Assembly (NCBI RefSeq): GCF_014268785.2
Contig: NZ_JABWRD020000001.1
Coordinates: forward strand, 633,001 to 697,000
Direction of reading: 5' to 3'
Length of the DNA: 64,000 bases
From: Pseudomonas shirazensis
GTDB lineage: Bacteria; Pseudomonadota; Gammaproteobacteria; Pseudomonadales; Pseudomonadaceae
Every line of letters begins with the position of its first letter. Position 1 is the first letter of the stretch. The notes below the pieces were generated by a model. That model had not been told where the DNA came from and ran no database searches. It saw nothing but the letters and a program-made list of their open reading frames with translations. Made by a program: the position numbers and the translations under genes. This document shows, piece after piece, positions 56,195-64,000 of this stretch.

Positions 56195-58171
56195 ATGTCG
56201 ACACCGCCTGACAAAACACCAAAAGCTACTATCAATCCCCCTGTCTTCTGGATTTCTGCTGTCCTGCTGTTGCTGCTCGTGCTTTACGCGAGCGTGTTCC
56301 AGGCCCATGCGCAAAGCCTGTTTGCGCACATCCAGGGCTGGATCATCGGCAACGTCAGCTGGTTCTACATCCTAGCCGTGGCAATCATCCTCGGCACTGT
56401 GGTGTTCCTCGGCATCAGCCGCTATGGCGACATCAAACTCGGGCCTGACCACAGCACCCCCGACTACAGCAGCACAACCTGGTTTGCCATGCTGTTCTCG
56501 GCCGGCATGGGCATCGGCCTGATGTTCTTTGGCGTGGCCGAGCCGGTCATGCACTTTCTCAAGCCGCCCATTGGCGACGGCGGCACGGTCCAGGCGGCGG
56601 GGGAGGCGATGCGCATCACCTTCTTCCATTGGGGCCTGCACGCCTGGGCAATCTATGCCATCGTCGCGCTGATCCTGGCCTATTTCAGCTTTCGCCAGGG
56701 CTTGCCGTTGACCTTGCGTTCGGCGCTGTACCCGCTGATTGGCGAGCGTATCTATGGCCCGCTCGGGCATGCCGTGGACATCTTCGCCATCATCGGTACG
56801 GTGTTCGGTGTCGCCACTTCGCTGGGTTTTGGCGTGGCGCAGATCAATACCGGGCTCAATGCGCTGTTCGGTGTGCCGGTGTCGACCGGGGTGCAGATCG
56901 CCTTGATCATCGGCACCACCTTCCTCGCCACCTTGTCGGTGATGTCTGGCCTGGACAAAGGCATCCGCCGCCTGTCCGAGCTGAACCTGGGTTTGGCGGT
57001 GCTGCTGTTGCTGATGGTCATGCTGCTGGGGCCGACCGTGTTGATCCTGCAGACCTTCGTGCAAAACACTGGCGGTTACTTGAGCGAGATCGTCAGCCGC
57101 ACACTCAACCTGTACGCCTACCAGCCAACCGACTGGATCGGCGGGTGGACCTTGTTCTACTGGGGCTGGTGGCTGGCCTGGTCGCCCTTTGTCGGCCTGT
57201 TCATTGCGCGGATTTCCCGTGGCCGGACCATTCGTGAGTTCGTCACCGGCGTGCTGCTGGTACCGACCGCGTTCACCCTGCTGTGGATGACCGTGTTCGG
57301 CAACACCGCAATCCACATGATCCTCGACGAGGGCCTGACTGACCTGGCCATGGCGGTCGACAAGGACACCTCGCTGGCACTGTTTGCCTTCCTTGAACAC
57401 TTCCCGTTCGCCAGCGTGATCAGCACCCTGGCGGTGATCATGGTGGTGGTGTTCTTCGTCACCTCGGCGGATACCGGGGCGATGGTAGTGGACATGCTGG
57501 CGTCTGGTGGGCAGGAGAACACCCCGTTGCGCCAGCGCGTGTTCTGGGCGGCGAGCATGGGCCTGGTGGCGATTGCGCTGTTGCTGGCCGACGGCCTCAA
57601 GGCGTTGCAGACGGCAACCATCGCCAGTGCGTTGCCGTTCACCCTGGCGCTGCTGTTCAGTACCCGCGGGCTGCTCAAGGCGCTTAAGCTGGACGCCACC
57701 AAACGTGATCTGCGCTATCAGGCACTGGCGATTTCGCCAACAGCCTCGCGTGCTGCCGGTAACTGGCAACGGCGCCTGCGCACCCTGGCGATGTTCCCGC
57801 GGCGTGCCCACGTCTCGCGGTTTATCGCCGACGTTGGCTTGCCAGCATGTGAGGCGGTGGCTGATGAGTGGCGCAGGCAGGGTTATGACTGCAGCGTCGA
57901 GCAAGGCAGCGAGGGCAGCGTGATGCTCAAGGTCGGCCCGAGCGAGGGCACCTTCGTCTACGAGATCAGGCCGCAGGCGTATGCCACGCCAAGCTTTGTC
58001 ACCGCCAGCGATGCGCCGCCGGGCGAGGAGCGCAAGTACTTCCGCGCCGAGGTGCACCTGCGTGAAGGCGGCCAGGACCATGACGTGATGGGCTGGTCCA
58101 AGGATGAGGTGATCGGCGATATTCTTGATCACTTTGAGCGGCATCTGCACTACCTGCACCTGGTAGGCTAA
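56195..58171 (+). CDS. BCCT-family betaine/choline transporter with C-terminal cytoplasmic domain
   Basis: 658 residues. Twelve membrane helices from about residue 17, BCCT motifs 'FAMLFSAGMGIGLMFFGVAE', 'WGLHAWAIYAIVALILAYFS' and 'FYWGWWLAWSPFVGLFIARI' with the Trp-rich betaine site. A long C-terminal domain (about 500-658) is like that of BetT, which senses osmolarity. Sodium- or proton-driven uptake of choline or betaine is expected. The most likely start is ATG 56195 (MSTPPDK), with GGAG 11 bases before; earlier in-frame starts exist. Confidence 0.92.
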   Translation: MSTPPDKTPKATINPPVFWISAVLLLLLVLYASVFQAHAQSLFAHIQGWIIGNVSWFYILAVAIILGTVVFLGISRYGDIKLGPDHSTPDYSSTTWFAMLFSAGMGIGLMFFGVAEPVMHFLKPPIGDGGTVQAAGEAMRITFFHWGLHAWAIYAIVALILAYFSFRQGLPLTLRSALYPLIGERIYGPLGHAVDIFAIIGTVFGVATSLGFGVAQINTGLNALFGVPVSTGVQIALIIGTTFLATLSVMSGLDKGIRRLSELNLGLAVLLLLMVMLLGPTVLILQTFVQNTGGYLSEIVSRTLNLYAYQPTDWIGGWTLFYWGWWLAWSPFVGLFIARISRGRTIREFVTGVLLVPTAFTLLWMTVFGNTAIHMILDEGLTDLAMAVDKDTSLALFAFLEHFPFASVISTLAVIMVVVFFVTSADTGAMVVDMLASGGQENTPLRQRVFWAASMGLVAIALLLADGLKALQTATIASALPFTLALLFSTRGLLKALKLDATKRDLRYQALAISPTASRAAGNWQRRLRTLAMFPRRAHVSRFIADVGLPACEAVADEWRRQGYDCSVEQGSEGSVMLKVGPSEGTFVYEIRPQAYATPSFVTASDAPPGEERKYFRAEVHLREGGQDHDVMGWSKDEVIGDILDHFERHLHYLHLVG

Positions 58172-58196
58172 GCCAGGCGTTACTCGTAACCGGGCG

Positions 58197-58228
58197 AAAA
58201 AAAGCCCCGCAGGCCAGGCCTGCGGGGC
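58197..58228 (-). terminator. Terminator of the mexEF-oprN operon
   Basis: Minus strand GCCCCGCAGGCC-t-GGCCTGCGGGGC followed by seven T, 100 bases after the oprN stop. It can also fold for transcripts from the BCCT gene, convergent. Nearby 58299-58320 resembles the distal hairpin of the REP at 35155. Confidence 0.85.
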
Positions 58229-58327
58229 AAACGGTTGGGGGAGGAGCCAACCAAAGGAGCTGTTGCTAGGCCATCCGCTTTCGTGCGTCTGGCTTGAGTA
58301 CGTCGGGGTGCGTAGCGCCCCCCAGCG

Positions 58328-59743
58328 TCATCGCAGACTAGCCACCGTCTCAGGCTGCCACCCGCCACCCAGCGCCTTGTAGATCGCGACGATGCCGCGA
58401 TACAACTCGACTTCGCCCTGGGCCTGGGCATCTTCCGCGCTGAGCCGCTCGCGCTCGGCATCCAGCAGTACCAGATAATCCACGGTGCCTTCGCGATAGC
58501 GGATCGAAGCCAGATCGGCGGCCTTGCGGCTGGCATCGCTCTGGCGCATCAAGGCCTGCAAACGCTGTTGGGTCTTGCCGTAATCACTGAACGCATTGGA
58601 TGACTCTTCCAGCGCCAGCAGCACCTGCTGTTCGTAGGTAGCCAGTGCGCCTTCGGCGTCAGCCTTGGCGCCACGGATGCGCGCACGTACGCTGCCCAGG
58701 TCGAACGCTGCCCAGGTGATACTCGGGCCAAGCCCCCAGGCATTGGCGGCGGACGAGCCGATCTGCGAGCCACGCGCGGCGGTGAAGCCAAGGAAGCCAC
58801 TCAGGCTTACCCGCGGGAACAGGTCGGCGGTCGCTACCCCAACGTTGGCGGTCGCCGCTGCCAACTGGCGCTCGGCGCTGCGCACATCCGGGCGCCGACG
58901 CAGCAGTTCAGCGGGGTCGCCGATCGGCAGTGCTTTGGCGATTGCCGGCAGCTGTTTAGGCGACAGATCTACGCTGAGCTGATCCGGGCGCTGGCCGAGA
59001 AGAGTGGCGATGCGGTTTTGTGCGCGCACCTGCTGTGCCTGCAGTTGCGGCACGGTGGCCTCGACTGCCGCCAGGCGGGCATCGGCGCGAACCACGTCGA
59101 GCTCGTTGCCGACGCCGGCATCGCGCAGGGTCTCGGTAATGCTGCGCGAGTCCTGCTGGGTCTTGAGGTTGGCCAGGGCGATTTTTTCGCGCAACTGCGC
59201 GCCACGCAGCTGGCCATAGGCATCGACCAGCTCGGCGATCATGCTCACCTGCAGCTGCTGCAGGTCGGCCGCGGCGGCGGCCTCTTGCGCTTCGCTGGCT
59301 TCCAGTTGGCGCTGAATGCGGCCGAACAGGTCCAGCTCCCAGGCCATGTCCAGGCCCAGGTCATAGCGTTCGCTGTTGACCCGGCGCTCGGTCTGGCCCG
59401 GGATCTGGCCTTTGCCCAGCTCACTGCTGGCGCGGCTGCTCACCACCGGCAGGTTGTCGTTGTCGACATCCTCCCGGATCGAGCGCGCCGCCTTGAGCCG
59501 GGCGAAGGCCACGCGCAGGTCGCGGTTGCCTTGCAGCGAAGCCTGCACCAGCTGGTTCAGGGCCGGGTCGTCGAACTGCTGCCACCACACGCTTTCAAAG
59601 CGGCTACGGTCGAAGGCCTTGACCTGGAACTGGTTGCCCAACTGCGCCGGCTCGGTGTTCGGCGCCTGGTAGTCCGGGCCCACCGCGCAGGCCGCCAGGG
59701 TCAGCGCCAACAGGCTCGGGGTCAGTGGTTTGAGCAGGTTCAT
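58328..59743 (-). CDS. oprN: Outer membrane efflux lipoprotein OprN
   Basis: 471 residues. Lipoprotein signal ending LTLAAC-AV, then the TolC-like repeats: DRSRFESVWWQQFDDPALNQ, GQLRGAQLREKIALANL, 'GPSITWAAFDLGSVRARIRG' and the C-terminal AIYKALGGGWQPE. It forms the outer membrane channel of the MexEF pump and matches remembered OprN over most of its length. The start overlaps the mexF stop by four bases (ATGA). Last gene of the operon, with a terminator beyond. Confidence 0.93.
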   Translation of the reverse strand: MNLLKPLTPSLLALTLAACAVGPDYQAPNTEPAQLGNQFQVKAFDRSRFESVWWQQFDDPALNQLVQASLQGNRDLRVAFARLKAARSIREDVDNDNLPVVSSRASSELGKGQIPGQTERRVNSERYDLGLDMAWELDLFGRIQRQLEASEAQEAAAAADLQQLQVSMIAELVDAYGQLRGAQLREKIALANLKTQQDSRSITETLRDAGVGNELDVVRADARLAAVEATVPQLQAQQVRAQNRIATLLGQRPDQLSVDLSPKQLPAIAKALPIGDPAELLRRRPDVRSAERQLAAATANVGVATADLFPRVSLSGFLGFTAARGSQIGSSAANAWGLGPSITWAAFDLGSVRARIRGAKADAEGALATYEQQVLLALEESSNAFSDYGKTQQRLQALMRQSDASRKAADLASIRYREGTVDYLVLLDAERERLSAEDAQAQGEVELYRGIVAIYKALGGGWQPETVASLR

Positions 59744-62700
59744 GCGTGGTTCTCCAGCGGCTTGGCTTGCGCGGCCTTGCGGGCCTCGCGACGCTCGACA
59801 TAACGGCGGATCAGGACAAAGAACACAGGCGTCAGGAACAGGCCGAACACGGTCACCCCGATCATCCCCGAGAACACCGCCACACCCATTGCATGGCGCA
59901 TCTCGGCACCGGCGCCGGACGAGAACACCAGCGGCACCACGCCCATGATGAAGGCAATCGAAGTCATCAGGATCGGCCGCAGACGCAGGCGGCAGGCTTC
60001 CAGGACCGCGGCCAGTGGGTCGAGCCCTTCGGCTTGCTTGTCCTTGGCGAACTCGACGATGAGGATGGCGTTCTTGCACGCCAGACCCACCAGCACGATC
60101 AGGCCGATCTGGGTGAAGATGTTGTTGTCACCGCCCGACATGATCACCCCGGTAATCGCCGACAGCAGCGTCATCGGTACGATCAGGATCACCGCCAGCG
60201 GCAGGCTCCAGCTTTCGTACTGCGCCGCCAGCACCAGGAACGCCAGCAGTACGCAGAGCGGGAACACCAGCAGTGCGGTGTTGCCAGACAGGATCTGCTG
60301 GTAGGTGAGGTCGGTCCACTCGTAAGTCATGCCGTTGGGCAACTCGGCCTTGAGCAGTTTCTCGATAGCCGCCTCGGCCTGGCCGGAGCTGTAGCCTGGG
60401 GCGGCGCCACCGTTGATTTCTGCGGTGATGTAGCCGTTGTAGTGCATCACCCGGTCTGGCCCCGAGGTGTCGCTGACCTTGAGGAAGGTCGCCAGCGGGA
60501 TCATCTCGCCCAGATTGTTACGCACTTTCAGCTGACCGATCTGCTCGGCGTCGAGGCGGAACTGCTGTTCGGCCTGAACGTTGACCTGATAGGTGCGGCC
60601 AAAGCGGTTGAAGTCGTTGGTGTACAGCGAGCCCAGGTAGACCTGCAGGGTGTCGAAGATATCGTTGATCGCCACGCCGTGGGTCTTGGCCTTTTCCCGG
60701 TCGATGTCGGCATCGACCTGCGGCACGTTGACTTGATAGCTGGTGAACAACCCTGCCAGCTCGGGTACGTTGTGGCTCTTGGCAATGATGTTCTGGGTTT
60801 CTTCGTACAGCGCTTCGTAGCCGAGGTTGCCGCGGTCTTCGATCTGCAGGCGGAAGCCGCCAATGGTGCCCAGGCCCTGCACCGGCGGCGGTGGGAAGAT
60901 CGCGATATAGGCATCCTGGATATCGGCAAACTGGGCGTTCAAGGCTGCTGCGATGGCCGCTGCCGACTGGCTCGGGTCGGTACGCTCGTCAAACGGCTTG
61001 AGCGGGGTGAACACGATGCCGCTGTTGGGGCTGTTGGTGAAACCGTTGATCGACAGGCCTGGGAAGGCTACCGAGTCGGCCACACCGGGCTGCTTGAGGG
61101 CAATCTCGCTCATGCGCTTGATGACGGCTTCGGTGCGGTCGAGGCTGGCCGCGTCGGGCAACTGGGCGAAGGCAACCAGGTACTGTTTGTCCTGCGCCGG
61201 GACGAAGCCGGTCGGGGTCGAGGCGAAGCCCAGGTAGGTCAGCACCATCAGCCCGGCATAGACGAACAGAGCGATGCCGCTGGAGCGGATGACCCGGCCC
61301 ACGCCGGCCACGTAACGCAGGCTGGCACGCTCGAAGAAGCGGTTGAACGGGTTGAACAACCAGCGCCCGAAAATCCGGTCCAGGGCACGCGAGAAGCGGT
61401 CCTTGGGCGCGCCGTGTTCTTGCAGCAATACCGCCGCCAGTGCTGGCGACAGGGTCAGCGAGTTGAAGGCCGAGATCACTGTCGAAATAGCGATGGTCAA
61501 GGCGAACTGCTTGTAGAACTGCCCGGTCAGCCCGGAGATGAACGCTGCCGGGATAAACACCGCGCACAGTACCAGCGCCGTAGCGATGATCGGCCCGGTC
61601 ACTTCACTCATGGCCTTTTGCGTGGCTTCGAGTGGTTTCAGGCCCAGGCCGATATTACGCTCGACGTTTTCCACCACCACGATGGCGTCGTCGACCACGA
61701 TGCCGATCGCCAGCACCAGGCCGAACAGCGACAGGGCGTTGAGCGAGAAGCCGAACAGATGCATCACGGCAAAGGTGCCGATCAGCGAGACCGGCACGGC
61801 CAGCAGCGGAATGATCGAGGCGCGCCAGGTCTGCAGGAACAGAATCACCACCAGTACGACCAGAATCAAAGCTTCGAACAGCGTGTGCACGACGGCTTCG
61901 ATCGAGCCACGGACGAACACGGTCGGGTCATAGACGATGCTGAAGTCCATCCCTTCGGGAAAGTCCTTTTTCAGCTCGGTCATCTTCGCCCGGACTTCGT
62001 CGGAGATTTCGATGGCGTTGGACCCAGGACGCTGGAAGATCGGGATCGCCACCGCTGGCTGGTTGTTCAGCAGCGAGCGCAGGGCATATTGGCTGGAGCC
62101 GAGTTCGACCCGGGCAATGTCCTTGAGACGGGTGATTTCACCATCGGCACCGGCGCGGACGATGATGTTCTCGAACTCTTCCTCATTGACCAGGCGGCCC
62201 TGGGTGTTGACCGACAGCTGGAAGCTGGTCGAACCTGGCGCAGGTGGTGCACCGAGCTGGCCGGCAGCGACCTGACGGTTCTGCTCGCGAATCGCCGTGA
62301 CCACATCGGTGGCGGTCAGGTTACGCGAGGCGGTCTTGTTCGGGTCGAGCCAGACCCGCAGCGAGTAGTCGCCCATGCCGAACAGCTGCACGTCACCGAC
62401 GCCGCCCAGGCGGGCCAGCTCATCCTTGATGTTGAGGATGGCGTAGTTGGACAGATAGAGCATGTCGTAGCGCTGATCCGGCGAGGTCAAGTGCACGACC
62501 ATGGTCAGGTCGGGCGAAGCCTTGTCGACGGTGATACCAATGCGCGTGACTTCTTCGGGCAGCTTGGGCTGGGTCCGGGTGACGCGGTTCTGCACCTGTA
62601 CCTGAGCGTTGTCCAGGTCAGTGCCCAGGGCAAAGGTGATGGTCAGGGTCAGCTTGCCGTCGGCGGTCGACTGCGAGGACATGTAGAGCATGTTCTCGAC

Positions 62701-62919
62701 ACCGGTAATGGCCTGTTCCAGTGGCGCGGCAACGGTGTCGCCGATGACCTTGGGGTTGGCCCCGGGGAAGTTGGCGCGTACCACAACCGTAGGCGGGACC
62801 ACTTCGGGGTATTCGCTGATCGGCAGTTGGAACAGCGCAATCGAGCCCGCGATCAGCAGGATCAGCGACAGCACGGCGGCGAAGATCGGCCGGGTAATAA
62901 AGAATTTGGAGAAGTTCAT
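59740..62919 (-). CDS. mexF: RND multidrug efflux permease MexF
   Basis: 1059 residues, HAE1 family inner-membrane proton antiporter. N-terminus MNFSKFFITRPIFAAVLSLI, 'LPISEYPEVVPPTVVVRANF', the proton relay Asp pair in GIVVDDAIVVVEN (about 406-407) and the Lys of GLACKNAILIVEF. The sequence is very close to P. aeruginosa MexF as I recall it. Pumps fluoroquinolones, chloramphenicol and similar compounds, and also natural signals. Middle gene: 12 bases after mexE and overlapping oprN. Regulation in P. aeruginosa is by MexT and MexS, not present here. Confidence 0.96.
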   Translation of the reverse strand: MNFSKFFITRPIFAAVLSLILLIAGSIALFQLPISEYPEVVPPTVVVRANFPGANPKVIGDTVAAPLEQAITGVENMLYMSSQSTADGKLTLTITFALGTDLDNAQVQVQNRVTRTQPKLPEEVTRIGITVDKASPDLTMVVHLTSPDQRYDMLYLSNYAILNIKDELARLGGVGDVQLFGMGDYSLRVWLDPNKTASRNLTATDVVTAIREQNRQVAAGQLGAPPAPGSTSFQLSVNTQGRLVNEEEFENIIVRAGADGEITRLKDIARVELGSSQYALRSLLNNQPAVAIPIFQRPGSNAIEISDEVRAKMTELKKDFPEGMDFSIVYDPTVFVRGSIEAVVHTLFEALILVVLVVILFLQTWRASIIPLLAVPVSLIGTFAVMHLFGFSLNALSLFGLVLAIGIVVDDAIVVVENVERNIGLGLKPLEATQKAMSEVTGPIIATALVLCAVFIPAAFISGLTGQFYKQFALTIAISTVISAFNSLTLSPALAAVLLQEHGAPKDRFSRALDRIFGRWLFNPFNRFFERASLRYVAGVGRVIRSSGIALFVYAGLMVLTYLGFASTPTGFVPAQDKQYLVAFAQLPDAASLDRTEAVIKRMSEIALKQPGVADSVAFPGLSINGFTNSPNSGIVFTPLKPFDERTDPSQSAAAIAAALNAQFADIQDAYIAIFPPPPVQGLGTIGGFRLQIEDRGNLGYEALYEETQNIIAKSHNVPELAGLFTSYQVNVPQVDADIDREKAKTHGVAINDIFDTLQVYLGSLYTNDFNRFGRTYQVNVQAEQQFRLDAEQIGQLKVRNNLGEMIPLATFLKVSDTSGPDRVMHYNGYITAEINGGAAPGYSSGQAEAAIEKLLKAELPNGMTYEWTDLTYQQILSGNTALLVFPLCVLLAFLVLAAQYESWSLPLAVILIVPMTLLSAITGVIMSGGDNNIFTQIGLIVLVGLACKNAILIVEFAKDKQAEGLDPLAAVLEACRLRLRPILMTSIAFIMGVVPLVFSSGAGAEMRHAMGVAVFSGMIGVTVFGLFLTPVFFVLIRRYVERREARKAAQAKPLENHA

Positions 62920-62931
62920 CGGTGTCGTCCC

Positions 62932-64000
62932 TTAACCGCGCGGTGCCTGGGCACTGGCGACTTTCACACTGGGGCCGGCCACGCGCGGCGCCGGGTTGCT
63001 GGCTTCAAGCGCCTGACGCTGCTGGGCGAGGTTGGTCAGGGTCTGCTCACTGGCCATGGCGCTCTCTTCTGGAGTCACCTGCGAGCCTGGGCGCACCCGC
63101 TGCAGGCCCTTGACGACGATACGCTCGTCCTTGTTCAAGCCGCTGCGGACGATGCGCAGGCCTTCAAGCTTGGGGCCCAGTTCAACGGCGCGGTAGGCAG
63201 CCTTGTTGTCCTGGTCCATGACCAGCACGAACTTCTTGCCAAGGTCGGTGCCGACCGCTTCGTCGTTGATCAGCACTGCGTCGTACTTGGCGCTGCCGAC
63301 CAGCTTCAGGCGGGCGTACAGGCCCGGGGTGAACTGGCCGTCAGTGTTGTCGAACACGGCGCGGCCGCGGATGGTGCCGGTGCGCGGATTGACCTGGTTG
63401 TCGACGAAGTTCATCTGGCCCAGGTGCGGGTTGCCGGTTTCGTTGGTCAGGCCCAGGTACACCGGAGTGCTCTGTCCACGTTGGCCGTCACGCGCCAGCT
63501 GGGTGTACTTGAGGTACACGCGCTCGTCGGCGTCGAAATAGGCATAAACCTTGTCGGTGGACACCACCGAGGTTAGCGGGGTGACATCGGCGCTGACGAT
63601 GTTGCCGGCGGTGAACTCGGCGCGGCTGACCCGGCCGCTGATCGGCGCGGTGACCCGGGTAAAGCTCAGGTTGAGGCGGGCCAGGTCCAGTTGGGCCTGG
63701 ATCGCGGCAACCCCGGCGCGGGCTTCGGCGGCGGCGCTGCTGCGCGACTCGGCCAGCTCGGCGGAGATGGCGTTGCTGTCACGCAGACGCTCGCCGCGGC
63801 GGGCTTCGTTTTCGCTGCGCTGGGCGCTGGCGCGGGCTTGTTGCAGTTGTGCTTCGAGGCGGCGGACTTCGGCCTGGAACGGGCGCGGGTCGATCTGGAA
63901 CAACAGGTCGCCCTTTTTCACCTGGGCGCCTTCGGTAAAGGCCACCTGATCGATCTGGCCCGATACCCGTGGGCGGACTTCGACGGTTTCTGGCGCTTCG
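62932..64000 (-). CDS. mexE: Membrane fusion protein MexE (5' end outside window)
   Basis: Periplasmic adaptor linking MexF and OprN. The frame runs off the window end; about 356 residues of the C-terminal part are present. Visible are the lipoyl half (EVRPRVSGQIDQVAFTEG), the alpha-hairpin with 'LEAQLQQARASAQRSENEAR', the second lipoyl half ('VTAPISGRVSRAEFTAGNIV') and the beta-barrel region. The missing start lies beyond base 64000, with the promoter and any regulator. Order mexE-mexF-oprN as in the known operon. Confidence 0.94.
   Translation of the reverse strand, partial: EAPETVEVRPRVSGQIDQVAFTEGAQVKKGDLLFQIDPRPFQAEVRRLEAQLQQARASAQRSENEARRGERLRDSNAISAELAESRSSAAAEARAGVAAIQAQLDLARLNLSFTRVTAPISGRVSRAEFTAGNIVSADVTPLTSVVSTDKVYAYFDADERVYLKYTQLARDGQRGQSTPVYLGLTNETGNPHLGQMNFVDNQVNPRTGTIRGRAVFDNTDGQFTPGLYARLKLVGSAKYDAVLINDEAVGTDLGKKFVLVMDQDNKAAYRAVELGPKLEGLRIVRSGLNKDERIVVKGLQRVRPGSQVTPEESAMASEQTLTNLAQQRQALEASNPAPRVAGPSVKVASAQAPRG

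Noticed and set aside
59746..63576. A 1276-codon plus-strand open frame across mexF and mexE
   Set aside because: Antisense to well-identified efflux genes; composition is His/Gln/Asp-rich from codon mirroring and no domain is seen.

Overview
The window reads as chromosomal DNA of a fluorescent pseudomonad, most likely the Pseudomonas putida group. The basis is high GC, many catabolic operons with IclR, LysR and FadR regulators, REP-type inverted repeats ending in 'tgtaggagcgggttcacccgcg' style arms, a close mexEF-oprN operon, a periplasmic gluconate 2-dehydrogenase and several siderophore receptors. No tRNA, rRNA, CRISPR array, prophage or intact insertion sequence was seen. The organism is inferred from gene content and remembered family sequences; no search was run.

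Layout. 0-5 kb: the end of an Opp/Dpp-type ABC transporter, a secreted exo-polygalacturonase-like enzyme and two divergent FadR-type regulators. 5.1-9.2 kb: a cassette of a TIM-barrel isomerase/dehydratase, an IclR regulator and a 3-ketosteroid-dehydrogenase-like flavoprotein, sitting between the severed remains of a glutathione S-transferase gene and a NUDIX gene. 9.2-14.9 kb: a small Cys protein, a histidine kinase lacking its H-box, a collapsed TonB receptor, an arylsulfotransferase-like gene with an orphan sulfonate-type binding protein, a GlxA-type regulator and an endonuclease I. 15.0-20.6 kb: an operon of a shikimate-dehydrogenase-like enzyme, two KstD-like flavoproteins and a NIPSNAP protein, divergent from an IclR gene.

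20.7-26.1 kb: a DJ-1 family protein, a GGDEF/EAL protein, a short-chain dehydrogenase and small stress-type proteins, including a 59-residue CsbD. 26.1-30 kb: the three-subunit gluconate 2-dehydrogenase. 30.4-37.8 kb: a PRISE-type enone reductase with an MFS exporter and LysR regulators, a LigI-like amidohydrolase followed by a 5'-truncated SDR, and a lone binding protein. 37.9-43.3 kb: two TonB siderophore receptors flanking a hemerythrin. 43.4-45.5 kb: a radical SAM/DNA-metabolism pair under a LexA box. 45.6-52.5 kb: a pyruvate-oxidase-like enzyme, malate:quinone oxidoreductase, the carboxyspermidine route and small proteins. 52.5-58.2 kb: a serine/threonine dehydratase with a YheO/DauR-type regulator and a long palindromic operator, an amidase and a BCCT transporter. 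58.3-64 kb: oprN, mexF and part of mexE.

The most interesting theme is two linked modules (5.2-8.8 and 15.0-20.6 kb). Together they encode an alcohol dehydrogenase of the AroE fold with an altered substrate pocket, three ketone-adjacent flavin dehydrogenases, a TIM-barrel enzyme of the superfamily that includes 3-dehydroshikimate dehydratase, and IclR regulators. This looks like a route that oxidises and aromatises an unknown alicyclic (hydroaromatic) compound; that function is inference. A second theme is repeated gene decay by deletion at cassette edges (GST, NUDIX, TonB receptor, histidine kinase, SDR).
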